Shown in pieces: positions 36,745-49,070 of a DNA stretch of 64,000 nucleotides. The notes under the pieces were generated by a model. It saw only the letters and a program-made list of their open reading frames with translations, had not been told where the DNA came from and did no database searches. Positions within the stretch are counted from its first letter, which is position 1. Each line of letters begins with the position of its first letter. The stretch comes from Quercus robur (taxonomy: Eukaryota > Streptophyta > Magnoliopsida > Fagales > Fagaceae). Position numbers and translations under genes: made by a program. The DNA lies in contig NC_065537.1 in the NCBI RefSeq assembly GCF_932294415.1, positions 3,782,001 through 3,846,000 of the forward strand, read 5' to 3'.

Positions 36745-36955
36745 ATTGTGTAAAAATTGATAACAAATTCATTATCTTAAGGGCTACATCTTTATTATAT
36801 GAGAGTGTAGTACAATAACCTCCTGTGTTACAATGAACCCTAACATGAGTATATATAGGCGACTAAACCCTAGACTACTAGTACAAGCAGGAATGGGCTT
36901 GGGCCTATTACATTGGGCTAATATGTCTAATATATATCTCTAACAATACTAAGGA
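36745..36955 (-). mobile_element. LTR-like fragment
   Basis: Read on the minus strand it begins TGTTAGAGATATATATTAG, then holds GCCCAATGTAATAGG, and a TATATA stretch, in the style of a copia LTR. The far border and target duplication were not found, and no internal region is attached. Confidence 0.4.
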
Positions 36956-38465
36956 ACAACAAATATTTCCACTCAAAAAAAAGAAAAAAAAAAGAAAAGA
37001 AAGAAGCAAATGCAAAAGCTAGCAAAAAACAAAAAACAAATATTGAGGTGTCAATAACATCCCATAACACCTCAATAATTGTTGAATTATCACATAAGTA
37101 CCTTCATAATCATGCCTTTTGCATGTTCCTCAAAAAAAGAAAATCATGCCTTTTGCTATGCTGACGAATTTTAATAGGGAAGACACAAAAAGTCTACAAT
37201 TCAACATCTTATTGCGTATCTGAGTCACTATTGATAGAGAAAGCATGCAGCACCAGCTCGATTAGATCATTTGAGGCTTAAGACAACAGCTTTAAAGCAA
37301 GTTATTCTTTGTATTTAAGTTTGGCTTACATCTTCCTTTCAATACATAACATTATTAATTCGCTTAATATTTCTTATAATATACTTTGTTTTAATTAGGA
37401 TTTTATCAATTATAATTAGATCTTTATCTCTTTTTTTTTTTTCCTTTTTTTTTTAATACAGAAACAATTTATCGATTGATTTTTTTTTCATAAAACTTCT
37501 TTTAAACTTTTTGATTTTAAAATAAAATTGTCAATATTAAAATATATAAAAAATGTTTTTTTAATATATTTTAATATTGATAATTTTATTTTCTAAATTA
37601 ACCCTTTATGACTAGGGGTTAATTTAGAAAATATCAATCATTTAGCAAAAATCATACGTATATCATGTGATTATATCCATTAAACCCTTTGTTTTAAATC
37701 TAATGGAATGGTTAATTTATCACAAACCTTATATCTGAAGGGTTTTTTTTTTTTTTTTAATGAATTAAAGTCACATCCCAGTTAACTTAGTTAAATGCTT
37801 AAATATTTAATTATTGATGGTTCTTCCTGAAGAAATTAATCTAGATTCCAGAGTCAGCAAGTAGTGAGGAGCTTAATTCATGATCACAATGGACATTGGT
37901 AGTAGGTTCTCTAGACCCAATTACTTGGGCAATTAGTGTTTTGGTTGCGTTTTGGACTTGTGAGCAATTATAGATGATCTTCAATTAGCTTTCTTGCCCA
38001 TTTGTTAGTTGAACCTATGCTAAACTTGTTATACACTTTTTGACTAATAGTGCCAGTCTATTAGGATCCTCTAAATTTGAAATGGATCCATTTCATGGTT
38101 TAGATTAACTATTATAAATAAGATGGTGTATCTAGTGTCATCTTATTTAAGATTAACATCATTTAAAATTTTAAATGACGTGACATTCGGTATGGTTTTT
38201 AACTGAAAAAAAGAAAAAAAAAAGAAAAAAAGAAGAAAAAAAAAAGGACTATTTCCATTTCAAGTGAAATGGAAAAGGCATCTTGTCTGCTCATGATTTC
38301 TATGCTTCTATTGTTATAGATTGCAAATCTCTCATGAGCTTGATATCTTATCTAGGGCTACTTCATTCCTACCATGAAAAAAAATCAAACAACTGATTTC
38401 CTAGCAAAACTTGGTTACTCATAAGGCTTGTCTTTTGTTATTCATAGCACTCCTCTAATACACAG
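36956..38465. other. Intergenic stretch, no gene recognised
   Basis: AT-rich with poly-A/T tracts. Around 37520-37640 a pair of mirrored phrases (tcaatattaaaatatata and tatattttaatattgata) forms an inverted repeat of about 30 bp. Nothing coding. Confidence 0.4.
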
Positions 38466-39066
38466 ATAGGGCCGACTGAATGGTGGAGCAAGAAATGCAG
38501 CTGCCTAAGGTCCCAAGTAAAAAAAAAAGGCCCCCAAATTTTAACCAATACGGTTATTTATAATCAATAAATAAAATAATTTTTTTATTAGATGAAAAAA
38601 AAATAAAAAAATAGAGAAAAATACAACGTCCACAATATTTTTCACAACACTTTTACAACTAATGCTAAGTAGCAGGTTGTTACAGCCTATTGTTGATGGC
38701 AAAAAAATAATTATAGTGATATTTTCAAATAAAAAACAAAAAGCAGTTTAAAATCTATGATTTTTTGTAAAAAATATTGTAAATGTTGCACTTCCAAAAA
38801 AAAAAAAAAAGAATAATAATAAGAGTTTAATTAGCTAACTTTTACTAGTTTTCATCTAAGTCTACTACTAACACCTCTGTTTTACTTACCACTATCAATC
38901 TACCACATCAACAAGTATGAAAAATTTTGTCAAATTTTTTCTGTTTATAAAATTTCTAAAAAAAGAAAAAATTCTATGTAGTTCATGTTAATTAGTAGTA
39001 ATTTTGCATCTAAAATAAGATGATCAATTTTCGCCTTAGGCCTCCAAATGCATCAAGCCGCCCCTG
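38466..39066. mobile_element. hAT-like non-autonomous element
   Basis: The left end gggccgactgaatggtgg and the reverse complement of the right end, caagccgcccctgta, form short imperfect inverted ends of the GGGC/CGGC type seen in hAT elements. The flanks cacagata and cccagata are an 8-bp target duplication with one mismatch. The interior has gcctaaggtccc and cttaggcctcc near the ends, and no coding frame. Confidence 0.55.
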
Positions 39067-39374
39067 TACCCAGATAAGAACGTAATAGTTGTAACTAGCT
39101 ACAACAAGTCTTTTGTTTAGTTTTTGGTTAAAATTTGATTCACTCCCTTGAATTTTACTTTAATTCTCAAATTAGTTTCAAAATTTTAATTTTTATCAAT
39201 TTAGCCTCAGTCAAAATGAAGTCAATTTGGTTCCTCTGTGATGAATATTATTTCTATTAAAAAAAAAAGTTGAAACATTAATTGTATTTGCCAAATGATT
39301 TGGATAGAAGAACCATACCTACTTAATTTAACAAAGTGAAGGACTAAATTAACAAAAATCAACCATTAAGGATT

Positions 39375-39489
39375 TTTTTTTTTGAGAAATAATTACAACA
39401 TGTTGCTAACCCCGCAGTTCGAACCCTTTCCCCCCCCCTAAGCACTTTGTGCATGGAGAGGTGTCAATTCAGCTACAAGGCTTTTGGTC
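39375..39489 (-). mobile_element. tRNA-derived SINE
   Basis: On the minus strand: an A-box-like TAGCTGAATTGACA and a B-box GGGTTCGAACTGC, ending in an A-rich tail (plus poly-T at 39373-39383). A 9-bp duplication ttaaggatt flanks it (39366-39374 and 39490-39498). It is 115 bp long and belongs to a family other than the MTP intron SINE. Confidence 0.8.
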
Positions 39490-39888
39490 TTAAGGATTAA
39501 TTTGACAATTGACGTGAAAGTTAAGGGACTTGAGAATAATTCTAAGAAGAAATAATTCTAGATATAAAGGTTCAACCACTAATACTCATCATACACAGAA
39601 CCTACATATGTAGGAACAAAGAAATGTAGGTAGTGAAGGAACATAATTTGACTTATACAATCGTGAGTTCCAATCAGCTCAATTATTAAAATCTTAACAT
39701 TAAAAGGAAAAAAGAATGAAAAAGAAAAAAAAAAGAATTGTGTTTACTTGAATATTTATAGAACAATAGGATTTGCTTTGTTACATCCCTCATCTGTACG
39801 GTTTCAAATGTAATTCTTCCTTTTTATAATTGAGAATAATTTGCTGGTTATTTTATCAATTAAGAGTAATATTCTCACTTCAACTTTA

Positions 39889-40239
39889 TGTAACATAATT
39901 GTAACAGAATGAAAGAAACCAAGAGAGGGAAATTGATTGGAGTAAATATCTGAATCTTGTGTATTGAATTGATTACGTATACATTAACACTAACAGTATT
40001 TATACAAAGCTAACTAACTAACTTAAACCAATTAGTTATAACACGTGTGAACTCATTCCACTTGTATGTACATGTGTGAAATACTCGAGCGCTAAGCTAC
40101 TTGTAGTTTACATTAGCTGCTGCACTACCCCTGTCGTTTAGTTGCCGCGTGTGTCATTTAGGCTTTGATACAGTCTTCAACGTTAGTTCTTGTTTCTGAT
40201 CTTCTTCTCTTCTCTTATTTGATGTTTAGAGCTTTGATA
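39889..40239 (-). mobile_element. Copia 3' LTR (fossil), next to its polypurine tract
   Basis: Just right of this segment the minus strand reads CATCTTGAGGGGGG, a copia-type polypurine tract, so the LTR lies to the left. It contains the ACTAACTAACTTAAACC-type wording common in copia LTRs. The borders are approximate. It belongs with the RNase H fragment at 41555-42190, from which it is separated by the solo LTR at 40296-41549. Confidence 0.5.
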
Positions 40240-40295
40240 CCCCCCTCAAGATGAGGACCAGATCTGCGTATGTTAATAACACTCATCTTGGAAAG

Positions 40296-41549
40296 TGTGA
40301 GAGTGCCTTTTTCATGACACTCAGGCCCAAGGATCCCGGGCCTAAATGAAAAGGAGGATTTGGTGAACCGGGCCTTGACTCACCGCAGCTAACGAGCTGT
40401 TTAAGAATCAAGTGGGATGCAGAGGATACTCCTGACAATATAAAAAAAATGACAAGCAAGGATATCGAAGAGTGCCAAAGATTAACAAGGTAAATTCAAA
40501 AGGAAAGAAACAGATTTAGCAAAGCGATAAGAAATTAATGTTGAGGGGATCCTGGGAAATATGAAGCATGTTTCATTAATACATTATCTGTTGGATTACA
40601 GAAAGCTCACTAGGACGTGATACAAGGTTCAATCAAGCTCAAAAATTACAGTCTTGAATGGCTATTTCAGCCTTCAAAACTTGCAAAGTTTGATTCTCGT
40701 TGAATCCAAGTATGTGCAATAGTGGCTTTTACAGGATACTGGGAAGCAATATTTGTTTTTCCCTTAATATTTTCTCTTCTCCACAGATTCTTCTGATAGT
40801 TTTTCTAGAGAATTTCTTCTTTCTTGTGTTTCTCTCTTTTTTCTGCTGCTTTTTCTTCACAACCCATCCCCTTCTTTTATAATGGAGTTTTTTGGTCTTC
40901 CCGGGGAACCGTTGGTTCCCCTGTTTTGCTCTTTTGCAAACAGAGCACGTCCTGTTCCCATCGTCTCGGTAAGTCCCGTTTCCATTTTTTCTCATTCTTT
41001 CCTTCTTTCAGCTCTGATTCTTTTGAAAGTTCCTGGTTGGCCATCTTCTTTGGGATGTGCTGAGGTATGCCCTTCTCGGCATCCCCATTTCTGGCGTCTT
41101 CCACTTTTCCCTTTTCTTTCCCATCTGGGCGGAATCCTGTTCTGCCATTTTTGAAAGTCGTTTGTTATCATTTTTCTTCCCTGTCCTGGTTCCCCGAGGC
41201 TTTTTTTCTGTCTGTGCCATGAGAGGTCGCTCGCGTTCTTTTTTGCTTTTGTTTCTTGTTTTCTTCTTCTGTCTTTTTCTATCGAGCTGTCCTAGTCTTC
41301 CTTTGTCTTTGTGCTTGAAGGGATCTGCGCCTCTTGGTGGTTCCTGAGGATCCTTGCTTCTTATCCCTTGCCGTGGTTCTTTTTTTTTTGGATACTTCTT
41401 TGTCTGGGCTTCAGGATCCTCTGGGCATTTCTTTTATTCCTTCATGGGTCTCCTGTATCTACTACTTTGGGCTTAGCTTGATTTTTTCTTTTGGGCTTGA
41501 CTTATTCTTTTTGGGCTTATTTCACTATGATCCTTTTTAGACCTCAACA
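40296..41549 (-). mobile_element. Solo LTR of a Tat-like Ty3/gypsy family (fossil)
   Basis: A 1254-bp segment whose minus-strand edges are TGTTGAGGTC and ACTCTCACA, with a 5-bp duplication gaaag at 40291-40295 and 41550-41554. It closely matches 60313-61538, and its R/U5-like part resembles the LTRs of the element at 42418-52766. A TATAAAAG-type promoter word sits on the minus strand near 40880. The many long frames on both strands are shadows of the CT-rich sequence. It is inserted in the copia remnant. Confidence 0.85.
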
Positions 41550-41554
41550 GAAAG

Positions 41555-42190
41555 TAAAGAAGAAAATTGGTGAAAGCTAAGAGCCTTAGTGAACAAGTCT
41601 GCTAGTTGTGAATGTGTTGATGTGTAGAATAGTTTGATGGTATTGTCTTGTACTCTATCTTGAACCACATGACAATCTACATATATATGCTTAGTTCTCT
41701 CATGAAACATAAGATTTTCACCTATGTGCATTGCTGCTTGATTACTAAAGAAAACAACACTGGTCTAGAATGAGAAACCTCTAAATCTTTGAGCATAGCT
41801 AGGAACCAAACCACATCACACACAGTCGTTACCATAGCTCTATATTCTGCCTCTACAGATGACCTTGATACAATGGATTGCTTCTTAGACTTCCATGAGA
41901 TCAATGAATCTCCCAAGAAAATGCAGGAACATGTAGTGGACCTTCTAGTGTCCACACAAGCTGCCCAATCTGAGTTTGTGTAAGCATTTAGATGAAGATC
42001 TGACTTAAAAGATAGGAAAACACCTTGACCTGGACTGCCTTTTATGTACTGCAGAACTTTGTGAGCTGCACCTAGATGAGGTTTCATTGGCTTATCCATA
42101 TATTGGCTGAGCTTATGGACTAAATAAGCTATATCAGGTCTAGTGATTGTGAGGTACAATAATCTGCCAACTAATCTTTTATACACAACG
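41555..42190 (-). mobile_element. Ty1/copia pol remnant: end of reverse transcriptase and RNase H (fossil)
   Basis: The minus frames carry the copia hallmarks [44 protein letters not shown] and, toward the end, the terminal domain with IYVDCHVVQD and QLADLFTKAL. The remnant is cut short on its N-terminal side and is broken. The Tat-like solo LTR at 40296-41549 lies between it and its own 3' LTR. Confidence 0.88.
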
Positions 42191-42417
42191 AGATCAGGTA
42201 AAATCTGCCAACATTAATATTTTTATTCATAGTAATATGGGAGGTCACTTAATATAAGATGGTTCTTCCCTTTTCATGGATTGGTAATTTGTTGAAGGTA
42301 TATGTAAATGAATGGTCTAATATTTTCTAATGTACATTTGATAGATTAAGATATTGAATTGGAATGTAATTTCCTATTGTTCAATTTTAGATATTATGCG
42401 AAAGAAAATTAGAAGTA

Positions 42418-43658
42418 TGTTGAAGGCTAAAATTTCACAAGAAAGTCCATTTCATGAAAAGTAAAGAAGGCCTAATTCAAGCAGCAAGAAGAATCAACAT
42501 TAAGGCCCTATTTACGTTTAGATTTCCAGCAAAAAGGTCATTAAAAAGTCCAGCAAAATCCAGTGAAAGAACTGGGCTGGGATACCCAGAGGCTGCTAGA
42601 GGCCCGGGATCCTCAGGTAATGCAGCACAGCTACTGTGGGATTGAGACAACTCAAGAAAGGTACCACAGAATACAAGAAATGAAGAACAGAGATGTCCTT
42701 CTCAAGTACCCAGTGGTGCAGCAAAGAATCAGAAAGTACAAAGCAAACATTCATGAACAAAGGAGCTGTACCACAAGGAACCAAGAATGAGAAAATCATA
42801 AGTAGAAGTGACTGGAGGGGAACTTTCAACCCAGCAATAAAAGATTCCAGCTATTTGGGAATAATGACAGCAAGGAAATAACACCGACAGCTAAGTCTGA
42901 AAAATGAGAAACCTTGAAAGAAGAGAGATTGAAGGCTAATTGCCAAGGACGCCCCGGAATGGAAAGTCAGCAAGTGACTTTTAGAGCAACGGTAATAAAA
43001 GATGAAAACTATGAGAAAAAAGGGAAGAGACCAGCCCTTGGGCAACTGTCACAGCACGAGCTCTGAGGGGCAAAAGAGATAAATCACTAGTACCATGGAG
43101 CCCTAGAAAACACACTATAAAAGGAAGAGAAAACCCATGTTGAAGGGGGAGGATTTTTCAGTAGGAAGAATATCATAACAGAGCTATTAGAACTCTGTAA
43201 AATTTAAGAAAAACAGAGGAATGTCTCCCGGTATCCCAGAAACAGCCACTATAGCACATACTTGGATTCAAAAGGATTCAAACTTTGCAAGTCTTAGAGG
43301 CTTGGATAGCCATCGAAGTCTGTAATTTTTGAGCTTATTTGAACCTTGTATCACGTCTTAGTGAGCACATTTGTAATCCACAATCAAGAAAAATAATGAA
43401 ATATCTCATATTGATTTGAGGATTTCTAACAATTACTTTGCATATTTCTTTATTATATTATCTTCCTTTACTACTTCTTGCTGCTCAATACATATATTCT
43501 TGCTTGTAAAGTTGAGTCCTTGCCCAAGCAAAGCCACTCAGACTTGAGTTCCAAATCCCACAAGTCTTGTGCAAAAGCACTAAGTCTGTGAGAATTGGGG
43601 CCAGGATCCTCGTGGCTGAATCATTCTCATGAAATTCATTTACATATATGTATATGTA

Positions 43659-43695
<37 letters not shown>

Positions 43696-44261
43696 TAATC
43701 TAAGAAACTAACAATTATTTGAAGATATGTGCATTGTATAGTTGTTCTTGTGTAGGACCTATAGAGGTAAAAGGAAAGGACAAAACTCCATTGCATAACA
43801 AGCATGGAGAAAGATTGTATAGTGCAGAGAACGAGAGATTCTGGGTTCTTACAGGCCTAATACGCCCTGGGATCCGGGATCCCACGACAGTACGTCTCGG
43901 GATCCCACGACAGTATGCCCGGGGTACCAAGTGAAGGAATTCTTTAAAATGTTTATACGATAAAAGATAAGCCTTAAATATTCTATTTCAATCTCTTTCT
44001 CATTGTGAATATTATGAACATCTATTTTACTTATTTTGTAAGAGTAAAGGGTCATTTTATGATACTAAAACACTTATAATGGTATTTTATTGCTTAGGAG
44101 GAATCGCATTTTTGCCTTGAGGAGATTTATGTGACTTGCGCACAACTTGGTTCGTAATTAGCCCCCATTTAGCTGCGGTGAACCAAGCCCAGTCCACCAA
44201 AATACAACTATTTGGCCCAGGATCCTTGGGCCTGTGTGCTAAAGAAAAAAGCACTCTCACA
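42418..44261 (+). repeat. 5' LTR of the Tat-like element
   Basis: 1844 bp, TG...CA edges. A CTATAAAAGG promoter word lies at 43115-43124, and transcription would be expected to start about 30 bases later. A (TA)n run lies at about 43661-43693. Near 43845 the LTR carries a stretch resembling the middle of tRNA-Arg (see findings). Confidence 0.92.
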
Positions 44262-44264
44262 TTT

Positions 44265-44282
44265 TGGCGACTCCGCTGGGGA
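44265..44282 (+). other. Primer binding site complementary to tRNA-Arg
   Basis: TGGCGACTCCGCTGGGGA begins three bases after the 5' LTR. Its complement, ending CCCCAGCGGAGTCGCCA, is, from memory, the 3' end of a plant tRNA-Arg with CCA. Confidence 0.85.
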
Positions 44283-45682
44283 CTGGGAAAAAGGAGAGGG
44301 AAAAAGCAGTCCCTTCGCAAGCATGGCTCCAAAGTTAGGAAACACCTAGAGAAAGGAAAGTTCCTCTTAGTGCATTCAACATCAAGATCCCAAAAGTGCG
44401 GGTTCCTCCAACGAACGTTCTACCGAGGGACTCTATATGGAATTTTGGGGAATTTCCCAACACAAGATAAGTTTTACGTATCATTATTTTCTCCATTTTA
44501 TATTTTGAACATAATGGACTGAAATCTATGGTTTTCAAATGGATAGCTTTCACTATGTTGCATGAAAGCAAAAGCATTGTATTGTTTAGTAGACACTTGT
44601 TCTACACAATATAGAATCATAGATAAGTTTGTTTGTCATACTCATCCTCCAACTAAATGGGCCTCATTTAAAGATATTCATAGAAGATAACTGCCCAGCT
44701 GTATTAATTGGTTTTGAAAAATAATAAATAAATAATTTTTCATGTTTTAAAAATTATTTTGGCTTGGATAATTCCTTTGCTCCACAAGGACTTGGAATCT
44801 CTAGTAGCCAAGCCCTTAACTCAGCTCAACTTCTTCTTCAACCTGATGTTGGAGGTGGGGTACTGCAATATTGTTTTATTTCAGCTTATTGGTGGTTGAG
44901 ACCATGTTGCTAAATGATTTTGACTTTGATCAAAAGATCACAATGTTTTGAACATGGCATGGGATTGGCTGTTGATGACTCCACACCCTGAGCAATAGAA
45001 AGGGTAGGAGGGAGTGATGAGAAGAAAGCTGGTCAGTTTGATTAGCATTTATGCAGTTAGTTTAGTCCTAAACTTTGAAGTCCAAAAATTGAAGATGCTT
45101 GTTAAATGAGGTATTGGTGGTGTGAAACTACCTTTTACCATTGGTCTCCAAAGGCAACTCACTGGTTTCATAAAAACTTAACTAATACTAAAGGTGTTTT
45201 GAGTGTACAGCCAACCTATAGAGTACAACCAAAATGTTGAAAAATAAATATTGAACTCAGCTAGAAGAAGTAAAATCTTTTCCTCATGAGGATTCTACTC
45301 TTTCCAAAAAGGGGGTAAGAGGGGTCATGTAATAATATTTTAACAATCAAAACATTGTCTCATTATTTAAAAAAAAATGGAGAAGTGTGCCAAAAAAAAA
45401 AAAATATAGAGATTGATGAAATGAAGATTGTATGAGCTACATAATAGAGAAATGGCCCCACATTTGGGGGCTAATGTATTTTTTTCTTTTAAAAAAAAAA
45501 TTCATGATATTGTTTCATTTGTTTAAAAAGAAAAAGAAGAAAGAGAAGTAAGTGAATCAAAGAGATTTGATGAAATGTAAATTACATAGCAAAGCAATTT
45601 CCTCACGTTGTGGGGCTAAATAATTTTGTAGCAACTTGATAATAATATCATATGGCACAGGTTAACAAAATGGACAAGTTCC

Positions 45683-46410
45683 TTGGCTCCACCCACGGGT
45701 TTAGCAAAATGGAGTAGTTCCATGATCCCAGCAAAGCCTTGGAGACCCTTGATCCCAGCAAAGCCTAAGAAATCCTTGGTCCCAACAAATCTGAGGAGAT
45801 CCTTTATTCCAGCAAGGCTAAGTACATCCTTAATTCCAGCAAAGTCTAGGAGATCCTTGACTCCAAGAAAGCAAAGCCTGGGAGATCCTTGATCCCAACA
45901 AAGCTGAGGAGATCCTTTATTCCAGCAAGGCTTAGTACATCCTTAATTCCAGCAAAGTCTAGGAGATCCTTGACTCCAGGAAAAGCAAAGCCTGGGAGAT
46001 CCTTGATCCCAACAAACCTGAAGAGATCCTTAATCCCAACAAAGCTGAGGAGATCCTTTATTCCAGCAAGGCTGAGTACATCCTTAATTCCAGCAAAGTC
46101 TAGGAGATCCTTGACTCCAGGAAAACAAAGCCTGGGAGATCCTTGATCCCAACAAAGCTGAGAAGATCCTTGATCCCAACAAAGCTGAGGAGATCCTTTA
46201 TTCCAGCAAGGCTGAGTACATCCTTAATTCCAACAAAGTCTAAGAGATCCTTGACTCCAGGAAAGTAAAGCCTGGGAGACCCTTGATTCCAACAAAGCTG
46301 AGGAGATCCTTAATTTCAGCAAGGCTAAGTACACCCTCAATTTTAGCAAAGCCTAAAAGATCGTTGGCTCTAGCAAAGGTGAAGTATTTCCACTAATCCA
46401 GCAAAGTAAA
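45683..46410 (+). repeat. Internal tandem array, about 27-bp basic unit
   Basis: The basic unit is of the form gagatccttgatcccaacaa, arranged in higher-order blocks of roughly 110-145 bp. Translated, it gives a 9-residue repeat (for example RRSFIPARL, STSLIPAKS), which accounts for the two plus-strand frames here. There is no other evidence that they encode protein. Such arrays are common in the non-coding parts of Tat/Ogre elements. Confidence 0.85.
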
Positions 46411-47274
46411 ATGGTTGTAAGAAAAAATGGAGGCATCCGGAAAATGGATAGAAGTTCCATAATATCATAAAGAGAAGGTGGATCAAGCATGATTCAACAA
46501 CCGCCTTATGTCTTGGGGGCTAAAGCCTATTATGCAGTGGACCTTAAATATATTTTGAAGAAAATCAATAGAAACATTATATTGCAAGTCAGCAGCAAAA
46601 TTAACATTATTGAAAGCTCAACAACTATATAGTGCATCTATTATTTCTTACAGCTCAATAATTGGGCTCACCTATGGAAATAACAAGATTTGGAGGAGAT
46701 ACAGAGACCACTGGAGGACACCTACAACTAGCTCTAAAGGCCAACCATGACATCACAACTACTGCCTAATCCTCTCAATGTACCACTAGTACGTGAAAGA
46801 TGGATTGAATGGGAAGCCCACAAAAGTCGCTGCCAATCTTAGTCCTTTCATCCAGTACAAAGTAAACTTTGTGGAAAATATACTTTATGGTGAATCAGCT
46901 CCAACTGGAGAATATCCCATTGTTAGGATCTCGAGAGGCTCCCATCTCTAGGATCCCGGGGGGCTCCCATCCCAGAAGAAAGAAGCAATACTCATGGTTT
47001 GAGGGATCCCTTGGACAGAAAAAGACAGAAGGAGGAAGGTTAATATACTGCTTATGAAGGTCTTGGAGAACCTTACGGATATGGAAAGGAAGGCATAAAT
47101 CCTACCAAAGGAAAAACTAGAAGAGGTGAACTTGGGGGCTGACCCAAGGAATCCGGGGCCCATCCTAATTAGCAGTCAGTTATTAGTACAAAAAAAAAAA
47201 AAAAGAAAAAAAAAAGAAAAAAAAGAAGAGCAACTGGTGGAGCTATTAAAAAAAAAATATGAAGATTTATTGGC

Positions 47275-48000
47275 GTGAACTCCTTCAAACTAAAGAAGGC
47301 GCATCCAAAGGATAAATTTCCTTCGCCTAACATCGATCTCCTCATAGATCCAACTAAGGTAACAACAATATCAACCATGAAGAGGCATACCACGATCAGG
47401 GTACTCAAGAGCTTCTTAGAAAGAGTTTCTTACATTAGGAAGTTCACACCAAGACCAACCTTGGTCATTAGTGGACTATCCAAATTGTTGAAAAAGGGGA
47501 ATGTTTTCATATGGGGAGTTGAGCAACCAAATGTCTTTCATAAAATTTCAACAGATCATGAGTCATTTACCTACCATATGGGTACTAGTCCATGGAAAAA
47601 TCAATATTGTTGTACCTGGGATCTTGATCTCAAGCATACAAAGCATTGAAGGACACTGAAATGAGGTATCCCAACATAGAAAGGGCTTGTATGGCAGTTA
47701 TGCATCTCAACAACTGAATCATTACTTTTCATCCCACCAAATCCTATTGGTGACAAGCTTTCATCCAATAAAAGCTCTCCTCAATCAGCCCTTGCAATCT
47801 TGAAGAGTAGCCCGGTGGTTAATATTAATTTCCCAATACAACATAGGTCTGAAGGATCCCCAGAGCTATCAAGAGCTAAGCTGTAACAAACTCACTGACC
47901 CAGTTCCCCGAAGAAGAGAAATTCCTATTAAGTGAGAAGATCTCTAAAAAAGTAGTAGCGGTAGAGATCCTTGTAAAGAAACAGACTATGAGGTTTGTGA
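47275..48000 (+). mobile_element. Broken Ty3/gypsy pol trace (reverse transcriptase end / RNase H) inside the Tat-like element
   Basis: Words such as RVLKSFLERVSYIRKF, SGLSKLLKKGN and VFIWGVEQ match the junction of reverse transcriptase and RNase H in Ty3/gypsy pol. Further weak traces (HPIKALLNQP type) extend to about 47800. The trace is heavily broken. Confidence 0.7.
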
Positions 48001-48339
48001 ATACAGCCTTCAACGAGCATGCCTAGAGGAAGCCATCCTCTTCCAGGATCCCCGTAAGAAGATCCCCCACTTGAAGAAAACACTATGACATAATCATCTT
48101 GGTGGAGCTCCTGGCCATAAGTCCATCAGTGAGAGCAACCTTAGATGACTCATAAAAGAAGATTATTTCCATAAAGGATTTGTTCATAGCTAAGAGAGGA
48201 TATTTTAGAAGATCCTCGGAGAAGAAAACAAATCCTTAACCCTTTAAAGAAAAGAAAAGAAATCAGTTCAGTAAGCCCACTTGAAAATGAGGGGCTACGA
48301 AGGAACTTTTTCTGAAGATTGAAAAATTCAATGGTCATG

Positions 48340-49070
48340 AACAAATTTTCCAAGTGGCATGGCCTAGGACTTGGGAAAGGGCAAATTTTCCATGTACCTA
48401 GCCCAGGACTTGAGCAAAACAGAAATTTTCCAAGTGACATGGCCTAGGACTTGGGAAAGGGCAAATTTTCCATGTACCTAGCCCAGGACTTGATCAAAAA
48501 AAGAAATTTTCCAAGTGACATGGCCTAGGACTTGGTAAGAGCAAACTTTCCATGTACCTAGCCCAGGACTTGACCAAAATAGATTTTCCAAGTGGCATGG
48601 CCTAGGACTTGGGAAAAGGCAAATTTTCCATGTACCTAGCCCAGAACTTGAGCAGAACAGAATTTTTTCCAAGTGGCATGGCCTAGGACTTGGGAAAGAG
48701 CAGAATTTCCATGTACCTAGCCTAGGACTTGACCAAAATAGATTTTCCCAAGTGACATGGCCTAGGACTTGGTAAGAGCAAACTTTCCATGTACCTAGCC
48801 CAAGACTTGACCAAAATAGATTTTCCCAAGTGACATGGCCTAGGACTTGGGAAAGGGCAAATTTTCCATGTACCTAGCCCAGGACTTAATCAGAATAGAA
48901 TTTTTTTCGAGTGGCATGGCCTAGGACTTGGTAAGAGCAAACTTTCCATGTACCTAGCCCAGGACTTGACCAAAATAGATTTTCCCAAGTGACATGGCCT
49001 AGGACTTGGTAAGAGCAAACTTTCCATGTACCTAGTCCAAGACTTGGCCTAGAACAATTTTTCTAAATAC
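48340..49070 (+). repeat. Internal tandem array, about nine units of about 80 bp
   Basis: Each unit has two related halves: tttccaagtggcatggccta / ggacttgggaaagggc, then ttttccatgtacctagccca / ggacttgacc. Units start near 48344, 48425, 48507, 48586, 48667, 48744, 48824, 48902 and 48981. From 49070 to 49330 looser repeats follow (gtagcacgtacc, caagccgtagcatg). Non-coding. Confidence 0.88.

Noticed and set aside
37520-37640. AT-rich inverted repeat as a MITE
   Set aside because: Composition alone explains the pairing. No target duplication and no second copy were seen.
40700-41540. Many overlapping frames on both strands at 40.7-41.5 kb
   Set aside because: They lie wholly inside a solo LTR with clear edges and target duplication, and the CT-rich composition lacks stops by chance.
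45683-46146. Repeat protein with 9-residue units (SLIPAKS, SFIPARL)
   Set aside because: This is the translation of a 27-bp DNA tandem array inside a retroelement. No start context or conserved partner was seen.
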